Counted from the first letter of the stretch, positions 29,782-37,911 are shown. The stretch is DNA of 60,171 nt from Oscillospiraceae bacterium (GCA_012729855.1 JAAYCI010000064.1:1-60171); one strand, 5' to 3'. Numbers and translations are program-made. The notes: generated by a model not told the origin, from the letters alone.

Positions 29782-31527
29782 TCACGTGGGCAGCGTGCGC
29801 ACAATGCCGCGCTTGGAATCCACGCTCACGGCCTGGCCGTCCTCCAGCTTGCGGGTGGCGCCGGTGGCGCCCAGCACCACGGGCTTGTTCAGGGTAAGGC
29901 CCACAATGGCGGCGTGGCTGCTCATGCCGGCCTCTTCGGTGATGATAGCCGAGGCCTGGCGCATGGCCTCCAGCATGCTGTTGTCGGTGCTTAAGGCCAC
30001 CAGCACGTCGCCGGGGCGGAACTTGGGCAGGTCGGCGCTTTGCAGGCAGATGCACACATTGCCGGTGGCGTTTTGCCCGCCAATGCCAATGCCCGCCACC
30101 AGCACGTCGCCCACCAGGTGGGCTTTCATCATGTTGGTGGTGCCGCTTACGCCCACCGGCACGCCGGCTGTGATGATGACCAGCTGGCCGTCCTCAACAA
30201 GCCCTGCCTGCCGCGCGGCCGTTACCGACTGGTCTATCATCTCGTCGGTGTTGTTGGCGTAGGGCATGTGGATGGGCGTGATGCCCCAGGACAGGTTGAT
30301 CTGCCGGGCCACCATCTCGTCCATCACGCAGGCGATGATAGGCGTGGCCGGGCGGTAGCGGCTGAGCAGGCGGGCGGTCTCGCCGCTCTGCGTTACGGTG
30401 ATGATGGCGTCGGCGTCGGTGTCCAGCGCGGTGGTGCAGGTGGCGTGGGCCACGGCGCCCGTTACAGACAGCCGCACGTCCTGCGCCAGCAGCGCCTGGA
30501 ATACCTTTTTATAAGAGATATCACTCTCGGTGCGCTCGGCAATGGCGGCCATGGTGCGCACGGCGTCCACCGGGTATTTGCCCACCGCCGTCTCGCCGCT
30601 TAGCATAATGGCCGAGGTGCCGTCGTATACGGCGTTGGCCACATCGGTAATCTCGGCGCGGGTGGGGCGGGGGTTGGCAATCATGCTTTCCAGCATCTGG
30701 GTGGCGGTAATGGCCGGCCGGCCAGAGGCATAGCACCGCTTGATGATGTTTTTCTGGATGATGGGGATTTCGGTATAGTCGATTTCCACGCCCATGTCGC
30801 CGCGGGCAATCATCACGCCGCCACAGGCCGCCAGAATCTCATCGATGTTGGAGACGCCCTCCTGGTTTTCTATTTTGGCAATGATGCGTATGCCCGCGCC
30901 GCCGTTTTCGTCCAGCAGGCGGCGGATGTCCAGCACGTCGCGGGCCGAGCGGGTGAAGGAAGCGGCAATGAAGTCGAACCCCTGCTCAATGCCAAAGAGG
31001 ATGTCGGCTTTATCGGCCGCCGAGAGGTAGGGCATGGACAGGTGGATGCCCGGCACGTTGACACCCTTGTGGTTGGACAAGGCGCCGCTGTTCAGCACCT
31101 GGCACACAATGTCCTCGCCGCGAATCTCGCTTACCACCATCTCCACCTTGCCGTCGTCTATCAGCACCCGGCTGCCCACCGAGACATCCTGGTACAAGTC
31201 CTTAAAGGTGACGGTGGCCACCGATTCGTCCCCTGCCACCGTGCGGGGGGTAAGCACAAAGCTTTGCCCGGCCTGCACCTGCACCTTGCCCTTGGTAAAA
31301 TTGCCCAGGCGTATTTCGGGGCCCTTGGTGTCCAGCAGGGCGGCCACCGGCAGTTTCAAGTCGCCGCGCAGCTGCTTCAGCACGTCCAAACGGGTTTTGT
31401 GCTCGTCGTGGGTGCCGTGCGAAAAATTAAAACGGGCCACGTTCATGCCGGCCAGCATCATCTCCTGCAGTACGCCGTCCTGGTCGGTGTCGGGGCCCAG
31501 CGTGCAGACAATCTTGGTTCTTCTCAT
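29782..31527 (-). CDS. pyk: Pyruvate kinase with C-terminal PEP-utilising domain
   Basis: A 581-residue pyruvate kinase (PEP + ADP to pyruvate + ATP). MRRTKIVCTLGP begins the barrel; ARFNFSHG, LLDTKGPEIR, the catalytic IIAKIENQEG and the Mg/K site MIARGDMGVEI, and ATQMLESM are all present. The last ~100 residues carry an extra PEP-utilisers mobile domain (ITEEAGMSSHAAIVG), as in Bacillus-type enzymes. The minus-strand ATG at 31527 follows AGGAGG; an in-frame start 72 bases upstream lacks a site. It is convergent with the 3HCDH gene and divergent from deoB. Confidence 0.97.
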   Translation of the reverse strand: MRRTKIVCTLGPDTDQDGVLQEMMLAGMNVARFNFSHGTHDEHKTRLDVLKQLRGDLKLPVAALLDTKGPEIRLGNFTKGKVQVQAGQSFVLTPRTVAGDESVATVTFKDLYQDVSVGSRVLIDDGKVEMVVSEIRGEDIVCQVLNSGALSNHKGVNVPGIHLSMPYLSAADKADILFGIEQGFDFIAASFTRSARDVLDIRRLLDENGGAGIRIIAKIENQEGVSNIDEILAACGGVMIARGDMGVEIDYTEIPIIQKNIIKRCYASGRPAITATQMLESMIANPRPTRAEITDVANAVYDGTSAIMLSGETAVGKYPVDAVRTMAAIAERTESDISYKKVFQALLAQDVRLSVTGAVAHATCTTALDTDADAIITVTQSGETARLLSRYRPATPIIACVMDEMVARQINLSWGITPIHMPYANNTDEMIDQSVTAARQAGLVEDGQLVIITAGVPVGVSGTTNMMKAHLVGDVLVAGIGIGGQNATGNVCICLQSADLPKFRPGDVLVALSTDNSMLEAMRQASAIITEEAGMSSHAAIVGLTLNKPVVLGATGATRKLEDGQAVSVDSKRGIVRTLPT

Positions 31528-31680
31528 GGGGGAGTCCTCCTGTCGTGAATGGAAGCGGGCAGCCGCGCCGCCCGGCATCCTGATGATAGTATAGCCCATT
31601 CCGACGCAAAACGCGCGCGTTTATTGTGAGCAATGTGTAAATTATAAACAGGGGGACGCACACTTGCCCTTTTGGGGCGA

Positions 31681-31709
31681 TTGTCGTGCCCGCCCTGGGA
31701 TGCTATAAT
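31681..31709 (+). promoter_or_regulatory. Promoter of deoB
   Basis: TTGTCG (31681-31686), a 17-base spacer, then TATAAT (31704-31709) preceded by TGC (extended -10). Confidence 0.7.
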
Positions 31710-31748
31710 TAAACACAGAGAGATTATAGGGTGAGGCGGTGCATTATT

Positions 31749-32930
31749 GTGTTGAGACGGGTATTTTTGATTGTTCTGGACAGTTTTGGTATTGGCGGCG
31801 CGCCGGACGCCGCGGCGTTTGGCGACGCAGGCAGCGATACCTTGAAGGCCGTGGCGGCCAGCCCCCATTTTAAAGCGCCCAACCTGCAAAAGCTGGGGCT
31901 GTTCAACATTGAAGGGGTGGCCGGCCTGCCCAGGGAGCCGGCGCCGCTGGGCGCGTTTGCCCGGCTGCGGGAGATGAGCCAGGGCAAGGACACCACCATT
32001 GGCCACTGGGAGATGGCCGGGCTGGTGAGTGAAAAGCCGCTGCCGGTGTTCCCGGAGGGCTTCCCGGCGGATTTCATAGCCGCGTTCGAGGCGCGGGTGG
32101 GGCGCAAAACCCTGTGCAACAAGCCCTATTCGGGCACCGAGGTGATACGGGACTATGGCGCCGAGCACATGAAAACCGGCGCGCTGATTGTGTACACCAG
32201 TGCCGACAGTGTGTTCCAGATAGCCGCCAACGAGGCGGTGGTGCCGCTGGAGGAGCTGTACCGTATTTGTGAGACCGCCCGCGGGATGTTGACCGGCGAT
32301 TTGGCCGTGGGCCGTGTGATTGCCCGGCCGTTCGTGGGCGACAAGCCCGATAACTTTACCCGCACGCCCAACCGGCACGACTATTCGCTGCCCCCGCCGG
32401 GAAAAACCATTTTGGACGTGCTGACCAGCATGTGCCTGGACGTGATTGCCGTGGGCAAGATCTACGATATCTTCGCAGGCCGGGGCATTACCCAGAAGAT
32501 ACCCACCCGCAACAATGACGAGGGCATGGACGTTGCCCTGCAGCTGGTGGAGCGCCAGTTTGACGGGCTGGCCTTCATCAACCTGGTGGAGTTTGACATG
32601 GTGTACGGCCACCGCAACGACGTGGACGGCTACGCCAAAGCCATCAGCGCGTTTGACGAAAGGCTGGGCGAGCTGCTGCCGCTGCTGCACCCCGAAGACC
32701 TGCTGCTCATCACCGCCGACCACGGCTGCGACCCGTCCACCCCGTCGACCGACCACAGCCGCGAGGACGTGCCCATGCTGGCCGCGGGCCCGGGCGTGAA
32801 GCCCGGCGTGGACCTGGGCACCCGCCTGGGCTTTGGCTGCATCGCCGCTACCATTGCCGAGTATTTTGAGCGGGAGGTGGTGTTCCCCGGCGGCAGCTTC
32901 TGGCAGGATATTGAGAAAAAGCCGGGCTAG
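31749..32930 (+). CDS. deoB: Phosphopentomutase
   Basis: A 393-residue alkaline-phosphatase-superfamily mutase that interconverts ribose/deoxyribose 1- and 5-phosphate in nucleoside salvage. Metal ligands are in LDSFGIGGAPDA and in LITADHGCDPSTPSTDHSRE; the active-site Thr is in GKDTTIGHWEM. The N-terminus could start at GTG 31749 or TTG 31752 (giving RRVFLIVLDS, as in the family); GTG is slightly closer to the GTGAGG site. An upstream in-frame GTG at 31731 is too close to the promoter. The stop codon TAG (32928-32930) overlaps the first bases of the repeat element that follows. Confidence 0.94.
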   Translation: MLRRVFLIVLDSFGIGGAPDAAAFGDAGSDTLKAVAASPHFKAPNLQKLGLFNIEGVAGLPREPAPLGAFARLREMSQGKDTTIGHWEMAGLVSEKPLPVFPEGFPADFIAAFEARVGRKTLCNKPYSGTEVIRDYGAEHMKTGALIVYTSADSVFQIAANEAVVPLEELYRICETARGMLTGDLAVGRVIARPFVGDKPDNFTRTPNRHDYSLPPPGKTILDVLTSMCLDVIAVGKIYDIFAGRGITQKIPTRNNDEGMDVALQLVERQFDGLAFINLVEFDMVYGHRNDVDGYAKAISAFDERLGELLPLLHPEDLLLITADHGCDPSTPSTDHSREDVPMLAAGPGVKPGVDLGTRLGFGCIAATIAEYFEREVVFPGGSFWQDIEKKPG

Positions 32931-33093
32931 AGTCCGTTTTCAAATCTTCAAAACGCCCAAATCCGGCATCTTTGGCGCCCCTGCCGCGTGGCTTTGCCTT
33001 GCAAACCATTAAGGTTTGCTGCGGAAAAGCGCCCTGCAGGGCCATCAAATCTGCCCGGCGCTGGGTCATTTTTCCAATTTAAAAACAGGCTCT
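32929..33093 (+). mobile_element. MITE-like element, 165 bp, with AGAGCCTGTTT-type ends
   Basis: The left end AGAGTCCGTTTTCAAAT (32929-32945) matches the reverse complement of the right end, AGAGCCTGTTTTTAAAT (33077-33093), at 14 of 17 positions. No open frame of note is inside. The left end starts within the deoB stop codon. No clear target duplication is visible. A 20-base stretch at 37403 matches the right end at 19 of 20. Confidence 0.6.
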
Positions 33094-33300
33094 GGCGGTG
33101 CAAATAAAAGTTTTTGGCCCGAAGATTAATTGAAAGAAAACGTCGACCACCCTCGTATTATTAACAGCAAGCAACAAATTGGCAGCACCCGCAAAAAGAC
33201 GACAGCTTGCGCGGCGGCCATTTGAGACACTGTTAATAACAAGAAGGCGTCCGTATCCGTCACGGAAATTGATTTAAACGCCAATAGAGGGGGTTTAGCC
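33094..33300 (+). other. AT-rich spacer with a long-range inverted repeat
   Basis: TTATTAACAG (33158-33167) and CTGTTAATAA (33230-33239) are perfect complements 62 bases apart, with a nested GCAAGC/GCTTGC pair. TTGAAA at 33130 and TATTAT at 33156 are 20 bases apart, too far for a normal promoter. This is the leader or promoter region of the small membrane protein. Confidence 0.5.
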
Positions 33301-33447
33301 ATGCTTCAGATCAGCATCATCATCCTTTGCGCCGTATTCGTTGTCGGCTACATTTTCTTCTCCGTTTCCAAAGAGCAGGAGCCGGCACCCCACAAAGAGG
33401 CGCACATCCCACCGCCGTCCGGCAGCTCCGGCCAGGACGCCGCCTAA
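33301..33447 (+). CDS. Small membrane protein, 48 residues
   Basis: A short frame starting at ATG 33301 after a GAGGGGG site (33286 on). Residues 3-22 (QISIIILCAVFVVGYIFFSV) form one transmembrane helix, followed by a hydrophilic Pro/Ser/Gly-rich tail of about 25 residues containing HKEAH. Good ribosome site, sensible membrane topology and a strong terminator right after it support a real gene. No known family is recognised. It could be a small regulator of a membrane complex or a stress peptide, but nothing in the sequence decides this. Confidence 0.65.
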   Translation: MLQISIIILCAVFVVGYIFFSVSKEQEPAPHKEAHIPPPSGSSGQDAA

Positions 33448-33461
33448 CCACACTTGTATGC

Positions 33462-33507
33462 AAAAACAGGCCCTGCCCCGATGATACGGGGTGGGGCCTG
33501 CTACTTT
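33462..33507. terminator. Bidirectional terminator
   Basis: Stem CAGGCCC-GCCCCG / CGGGG-GGGGCCTG with an A5 run on the left and CTACTTTTG on the right, between the small membrane protein and the convergent gene. Confidence 0.75.
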
Positions 33508-33526
33508 TGTCGCTTTAGTGAAAATG

Positions 33527-33901
33527 CTACCCATTTTCCGGCTGGGGCATGCCATACAGCCGGGTAATGGCCGCCAGGCCCTCGGCCACCTCCTGGCGGG
33601 AGAAATCGCAGGCGGCCAGCAGGGCGTCGCTCATGTTGTGCAGCGCGTCGTAAAACTCGATGGCCACCGGCAGGTACTCGGGACGGGGGTCTTCGGCCAG
33701 GGTGTCGAACAAGAGGTTCTCGGCCTCGTTGATCCGGCGCTCGGCCAGCAGCTCCCGCACACGGTGCAGCAGCAGATACTCGGCGGTCACGCGGGCATCC
33801 TCGTCCATCACCTCCACGGTGCTGGGGCGCTTCATAAAAAGCACCGAGGCCAAAAACCGCGTCATGTCCTCTATTTGGCGCAGGATATAATCGCTGCTCA
33901 T
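33527..33901 (-). CDS. Small conserved protein (DUF6483-like)
   Basis: A 124-residue, largely helical protein starting MSSDYILRQIEDMTRFLASVLF, which resembles DUF6483-type proteins of Firmicutes, though I cannot confirm this by search. LLHRVRELLAERRINEAENLLFDTL looks like a single TPR-like helical pair. No membrane segment or signal. The minus-strand ATG at 33901 has GAGGTGACC upstream; an open extension to 34021 has no ribosome site. It follows the yigZ gene and may be co-transcribed with it and rpmE only by read-through. Confidence 0.7.
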   Translation of the reverse strand: MSSDYILRQIEDMTRFLASVLFMKRPSTVEVMDEDARVTAEYLLLHRVRELLAERRINEAENLLFDTLAEDPRPEYLPVAIEFYDALHNMSDALLAACDFSRQEVAEGLAAITRLYGMPQPENG

Positions 33902-34007
33902 GGGGTCACCTCGTTGTGCGCGGGGGCTGGAGTGCCCAACAACTTCGCTTGCAGTGGAATGCGCCAAATGGCAAGCGGGCCATGCGTGCGGGTTTTGTTT
34001 GGCGCTC

Positions 34008-34631
34008 TTAATAGGGCGCAAAGTGTATGTCGCTTACGGTAAGGCCCTCGCCGCCGCGCAAAAGCTCGCGCAGCTGGGCGGCCACGGCGTCGGCTGTGTC
34101 GGCGGGCAGCAAGGCGTTCAGCTTTACATCTGCGGCAAACCGCGGCTCCTCAATGCGGGCGCCGGCAGCCTCCAGCAGGCGGCGGGCGGGCTCGTACAAT
34201 GGGTAGGGCAGGGTAAGCGCCAGCGTGCGGCAGGCGCGGTAGGTAAGGATATGGGTTACCGCCACCACAGCGGCCGCGGCGGCGGTGTAGGCGCGCACCA
34301 GCCCGCCGGTACCCAGCAGCGTGCCCCCAAAGTAGCGGGTAACCACAATGATACAGTCCACCAGTGGCGCGTGGGTGATGACCCCCAGCACGGGCAGCCC
34401 GGCTGTCTTGGCGGGTTCGCCGTCGTCGGAGTAGCGGGTGCGGGCGTTCTGCCGCAGGGCATAGGCGTACACATTGTGGGCGGCGGTGCGGTGGGCGGCG
34501 CGTATCTCGTCCAGAAACGCCAGTGCCTCGGCCTCGGTGCCGGCGGGGGAAAGCGCCGCAATGAACGCGCTCTTTTTCTCCACAACGGTGGCGGTGGCGC
34601 GGGCGGCAGGCACCCGGTAGGCATCGTTCAT
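34008..34631 (-). CDS. yigZ: YigZ/IMPACT family protein
   Basis: A 207-residue UPF0029/YigZ protein. The N-terminal IMPACT domain has KKSAFIAAL, AHNVYAYAL, YSDDGEPAKTAGLPVLGVI and VVTRYFGGTLLGTGGLVRAY, all family signatures. The C-terminal ferredoxin-like domain (about 135-207) is weaker. Eukaryotic relatives control Gcn2; the bacterial role is unclear, perhaps linked to ribosomes or nucleic acid. The start at 34631 follows GGAGAGGG; an ATG 24 bases upstream lies before that site. It follows rpmE behind a terminator. Confidence 0.9.
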   Translation of the reverse strand: MNDAYRVPAARATATVVEKKSAFIAALSPAGTEAEALAFLDEIRAAHRTAAHNVYAYALRQNARTRYSDDGEPAKTAGLPVLGVITHAPLVDCIIVVTRYFGGTLLGTGGLVRAYTAAAAAVVAVTHILTYRACRTLALTLPYPLYEPARRLLEAAGARIEEPRFAADVKLNALLPADTADAVAAQLRELLRGGEGLTVSDIHFAPY

Positions 34632-34656
34632 AGGTTGCGCCCTCTCCTCGCTCATA

Positions 34657-34690
34657 AAATCAAACCGGGAGCCGCACACGCGGCTCCCGG
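34657..34690 (-). terminator. Terminator of rpmE
   Basis: An 11-bp perfect stem CCGGGAGCCGC / GCGGCTCCCGG with a 4-base loop, followed on the minus strand by TTTGATTTT. Confidence 0.8.
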
Positions 34691-34703
34691 CCTGTATCCG
34701 GCT

Positions 34704-34919
34704 TTATTTGCCGGCGTTTTCGCTCATGTTGAAGCGCTTCTTGAAACGGTCCACACGGCCGCCGGTGTCCACCAGCTTTTGCTTGCCGGTGTAGAAGGGG
34801 TGGCATTTGTTGCACACCTCCACGCGGATGCTGGGGCGGCTGGAACGGGTTTCAAATTTATTGCCACAGGCGCAGGTAACCTCTGCGGCTTCGTACTTGG
34901 GGTGGATGCCTTCTTTCAT
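34704..34919 (-). CDS. rpmE: 50S ribosomal protein L31, zinc (C+) type
   Basis: A 71-residue L31. Cys16, Cys18, Cys36 and Cys39 (CAC...CNKC) form the zinc site of the C+ form; the C- paralogue used in zinc starvation lacks them. [19 protein letters not shown] and [10 protein letters not shown] are typical. The ATG at 34919 follows an AGAGGAGAAAGATT site. The gene has its own promoter and a leader with a 9-bp inverted repeat, which could be a binding site for autogenous control as known for enterobacterial L31 (inference). Confidence 0.97.
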   Translation of the reverse strand: MKEGIHPKYEAAEVTCACGNKFETRSSRPSIRVEVCNKCHPFYTGKQKLVDTGGRVDRFKKRFNMSENAGK

Positions 34920-34939
34920 AATCTTTCTCCTCTTAGCGC

Positions 34940-34975
34940 CGTTTGTTCCGCTATGGCATGCGTTTTGAACAAACG
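34940..34975 (-). promoter_or_regulatory. Inverted repeat in the rpmE leader
   Basis: CGTTTGTTC (34940-34948) and GAACAAACG (34967-34975) are perfect 9-base complements separated by 18 bases, about 20 bases before the start codon. Confidence 0.5.
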
Positions 34976-35002
34976 AATATTGAGTGCCACATGCACTGAC
35001 AT

Positions 35003-35031
35003 AGTATACAACAAACAGAGGAGAATTGCAA
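35003..35031 (-). promoter_or_regulatory. Promoter of rpmE
   Basis: On the minus strand TTGCAA (35031-35026), a 17-base spacer, then TATACT (35008-35003). Confidence 0.75.
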
Positions 35032-35079
35032 GCATTAATGCGGCAAGGATGTCATGAAACAGGGCTGCATGCCAGGGCA

Positions 35080-35514
35080 TTAAGCGCGGTAGCTTTCGCT
35101 CTTTTCGTCCAATATCACCAGGCGCAAATCGTCAAACACACGGATGGCATAAACCGCCTGATCCATGGTTTTGCCGTCTTTGGTAACGGTGAAGGTGAGC
35201 TGTACATCACCAGGCGCCACACCTCTGAAGAAATAGGTTCGGCCGCCCGGGATTTCAAGGAACTCATCTTCGCCGGGGTTGTTGGGGTCCTCGCGCGTGC
35301 CCTCTTCAATAATGCCCTCGGTGCTTACCGTATAGCTGTTGCTTTCGCCATTCACGCCGTCCCACGCGCGGTAAATGTCCAGCTGGTACAGCCACTCGGC
35401 CTCGGGTGGGTCGGTGTACTGGGCGGGGTCCAGCGAGAGGGACGCGGGGGTGCCGGAACAGGCGCACAGGCACAGGGCCAGCAGCACCAAAGACAATACC
35501 AGGGTCTTCTTCAT
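35080..35514 (-). CDS. Lipoprotein with possible chagasin-like (I42) fold
   Basis: A 144-residue lipoprotein: MKK, a hydrophobic core and the lipobox LCAC with Cys19 as acceptor. The C-terminal part reads GGRTYFFRGVAPGDVQLTFTVTKDG then YAIRVFDDLRLVI, which follows the spacing of chagasin/I42 cysteine-protease inhibitors (Gly-rich turn, FxFxAxxxGxxxLxFxY, final YxVxV strands), but the NPTTG loop is absent. Function as an inhibitor is therefore only a guess. The start at 35514 follows GGAGGTGTTT. It is followed by 160 bases to rpmE. Confidence 0.75.
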   Translation of the reverse strand: MKKTLVLSLVLLALCLCACSGTPASLSLDPAQYTDPPEAEWLYQLDIYRAWDGVNGESNSYTVSTEGIIEEGTREDPNNPGEDEFLEIPGGRTYFFRGVAPGDVQLTFTVTKDGKTMDQAVYAIRVFDDLRLVILDEKSESYRA

Positions 35515-35642
35515 GGAAACACCTCCGTTTTTTTACACATGGATACCCCAATAAGTATATCAATTACCGCACTGCAGCGGAAGAACCAGCTGCGAAGCCT
35601 GGGCCGTCGAGCGGTAGGCTGGCACGCCGTGCCACCACTGCA

Positions 35643-37358
35643 TCATGCCAGCAACGGTTTGATGGCTTCGCCCAACATGGTGCGGGTCTCCTGCGCCTGG
35701 GGCAGGGTGGCGGCGCGCACGGCGTAGTACACCTTGATCTTCGGCTCGGTGCCGGAGGGCCGCACAATGACGGTGGAGCCGCCGGCCAGCGTGTATTCCA
35801 GCACGTTGGTGGCGGGCATGTCCAGCTTTTCGGCCGCGCCGGTGGCGGTGGTGGTGCGGGTGCCGGCCTGGTAGTCGGCCACGGCCTCCACGGCAAGGCT
35901 GCCCAGCGCGGCGGGCGGGGTTTTGCGCAGCCCGGCCATCAGGGCTTCCATCTTTTCCATGCCGGCCAGGCCGTCAAACTCGAAGCTTTCCACCTCGTTC
36001 AGGTAGCGGCCATATTCGGCGTACAGCGCCTCCATCGCCTCGTACAGGCTGAGGCCCTGGCCGTGGTACCAGGCGGCCATCTCGCAAATCAGCATGCTGG
36101 CCACCACGGCGTCTTTGTCGCGCACGTGGGTGCCGGCCAGGTAGCCGTAGCTCTCCTCAAAGCCGAAGATGAACCGCCCGGCCTGGTGCCTGTTCTCCAG
36201 GCCCAAAATCTGCTCGCCAATAAACTTGAAGCCGGTGGGCACGTTGATGACCTGCACGCCCTGCTTTTTGGCCACGGCGTCGGCCATGGGGGTGGACACA
36301 AAGCTTTTTATGGTGATGGGGTTTTCGGGCAGGGTGCCGGCCTCTTTGCGGCCCTTGCAGATATAATCCAGCAGCAGAACGCCCATCTCGTTGCCCGAGA
36401 GCAGGCGGTAGGCCCCGGTTTTGTCCCGCACGGCGGTGCCCACGCGGTCGGCGTCGGGGTCGGTGGCCAGCATCAGGTCGGCGCGGGTTTCTTCGGCCAG
36501 CGCAATGCCCAGCGTAAGCGCCTCGCGAATTTCGGGGTTGGGGTAGGGCGCGGTGGGGAAGTTGCCGTCCGGCTTCTCCTGCTCGGGCACCACGGTGATG
36601 TCGGCCAGGCCGCAGTCGCGCAGCACACGGCGCACCGGTACGTTGCCGGCGCCGTTCAGCGGCGAGTACACTACCTTCAGCGGCGATTTTGCCAGCAGCC
36701 CCGGGCGGATGGCCTGGGCCTCCACGGCCTCATAATAGGCCTGCAGCACCTCATTGTCGATGAACTGCACCAGCTCCTGCTCCACCGCGTCGTCAAAGGA
36801 CATGGTGGCAATGCCGTCAAAGATGTCCAGCTGCTCAATCTCGGCCAGCACGGCGCCGGCGGAGGCGGTGTTCATCTGGCAGCCATCGGGGCCATACACC
36901 TTGTAGCCGTTGTACTTGGCGGGGTTGTGGCTGGCGGTAATCATCACGCCGGCCGCGGTTTCCAGGTACCGCACCGCAAAGCTGAGCACCGGCACCGGCT
37001 CCAGCGCCGGGTAAAGGTGTACGCGGATGCCGTTGGCGGCCAGCACGGCCGCGGCCTCGCGGGCAAACAGGCCGCTTTTGATGCGGCTGTCGTAGGCAAT
37101 GGCCACCGAGGGCACGCCGTCGTGGCGGTTCAGCAGAGTGTTGGCCATGCCTTGCGTTGCGCGGCGCACGGTGTAGATGTTCATGCGGTTGGTGCCGGCG
37201 CCTATAACGCCCCGCATGCCGGCGGTGCCGAAGGAAAGGTCGATGGCAAACCGGTCGCGAATGGCCTCGTCGTCGCCTTTGATGCTTTGCAGTTCCCGGG
37301 TGAGGTCGGCGTCTTCCAGCGGCTGGGCCAGCCAGCGGTTGTAGCGGTCAAGGTACAT
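35643..37358 (-). CDS. pgcA: Phosphoglucomutase / phospho-sugar mutase
   Basis: A 571-residue alpha-D-phosphohexomutase of the PGM2/PgcA type that interconverts glucose 1- and 6-phosphate. Signatures in order: LSFGTAGMRGVIGAGTNRMN, the phosphoserine loop TASHNP, the metal loop ATDPDADRVG, the sugar-binding loop GFEESYGYL and the phosphate loop RPSGTEPKIKVYY. Length is normal. The ATG at 37358 follows GGGAGG. A sigma-A promoter lies about 110 bases upstream and the leader contains a solo repeat end. It supplies glucose 1-phosphate for glycogen and cell-surface sugars. Confidence 0.95.
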   Translation of the reverse strand: MYLDRYNRWLAQPLEDADLTRELQSIKGDDEAIRDRFAIDLSFGTAGMRGVIGAGTNRMNIYTVRRATQGMANTLLNRHDGVPSVAIAYDSRIKSGLFAREAAAVLAANGIRVHLYPALEPVPVLSFAVRYLETAAGVMITASHNPAKYNGYKVYGPDGCQMNTASAGAVLAEIEQLDIFDGIATMSFDDAVEQELVQFIDNEVLQAYYEAVEAQAIRPGLLAKSPLKVVYSPLNGAGNVPVRRVLRDCGLADITVVPEQEKPDGNFPTAPYPNPEIREALTLGIALAEETRADLMLATDPDADRVGTAVRDKTGAYRLLSGNEMGVLLLDYICKGRKEAGTLPENPITIKSFVSTPMADAVAKKQGVQVINVPTGFKFIGEQILGLENRHQAGRFIFGFEESYGYLAGTHVRDKDAVVASMLICEMAAWYHGQGLSLYEAMEALYAEYGRYLNEVESFEFDGLAGMEKMEALMAGLRKTPPAALGSLAVEAVADYQAGTRTTTATGAAEKLDMPATNVLEYTLAGGSTVIVRPSGTEPKIKVYYAVRAATLPQAQETRTMLGEAIKPLLA

Positions 37359-37402
37359 GGGGAACCTCCCTGTGGCTCGTTATCGTAGCCGGAAAAGCAC
37401 TT

Positions 37403-37422
37403 AGAGCCTGTTTATAAATTGG
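37403..37422 (+). repeat. Solo end of the AGAGCCTGTTT repeat family
   Basis: AGAGCCTGTTTATAAATTGG matches the inward-read right end of the element at 32929-33093 at 19 of 20 positions. No partner end is seen within several hundred bases. It lies in the pgm leader. Confidence 0.55.
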
Positions 37423-37470
37423 CTCTTGCCCCTCCGGCAGTTTTGGCGATGAATCAATTTGTTTGCCCCT

Positions 37471-37500
37471 ATCATAATACGCCGCCGGGGGGTGTGTCAA
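37471..37500 (-). promoter_or_regulatory. Promoter of the phosphoglucomutase gene
   Basis: On the minus strand TTGACA (37500-37495), an 18-base spacer, then TATGAT (37476-37471). Confidence 0.7.
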
Positions 37501-37618
37501 ATGGGGTGCAGCGTTCGGCAAAGGGGCGCAAGGGCATGAAAACCCACGCCACGGCCGGCAGCAACCGCGCTAGGCTGGCAATGGGGAAAACGGGCAAACT
37601 ATTTGGCGTATAAACAAT
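37501..37618. other. Spacer between the pgm promoter and the motility gene terminator
   Basis: No ribosome site or credible frame is seen here; the short open frame across it is Arg/Lys/Gly-rich and lacks any domain. Confidence 0.4.
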
Positions 37619-37649
37619 AAAAATCCCGCACCACTGGCGCGGGATTTTT
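37619..37649. terminator. Bidirectional terminator after the YjfB gene
   Basis: An 11-bp perfect stem AAAAATCCCGC / GCGGGATTTTT; the A/T ends supply a T-run on both strands. Confidence 0.85.
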
Positions 37650-37673
37650 ACATGCGAGGCGTCTGGCAGCCGG

Positions 37674-37847
37674 TTATGCCCGGATGTCCAGCTGATGGCC
37701 GGAAGGCGGCGCGGCCGTTTGCAGCATGTCTACAATGCCCTGCATCTGGACCTCCGAAGTGTCCATTGCCTTCTTGGTGACGGCAAGGGACGCCTGCACA
37801 GAAACATTCGACTGCGCAAATGCCATCGACATGGCGGCTATATCCAA
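37674..37847 (-). CDS. Putative motility protein, YjfB family
   Basis: A 57-residue protein starting (TTG)DIAAMSMAFAQSNVSVQASLAVTKKAMD, then ML and a C-terminal DIRA, the pattern of the YjfB_motility family (MDIAxLSMxxSQ...MDxxxxxxxxMLQ). The TTG at 37847 has an almost perfect AAAGGAGGTGG ribosome site 9 bases before it; the frame is open to 37922 but upstream starts are not supported. A sigma-28/SigD-like promoter stands 65 bases upstream, consistent with the flagellar regulon. The precise role of YjfB is unknown. Confidence 0.88.
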   Translation of the reverse strand: MDIAAMSMAFAQSNVSVQASLAVTKKAMDTSEVQMQGIVDMLQTAAPPSGHQLDIRA

Positions 37848-37911
37848 CTTGCCCCACCTCCTTTCATGCGGTCCGCATTTCAATGCACCCGTTTGGGTAC
37901 ATCTGTAATAT

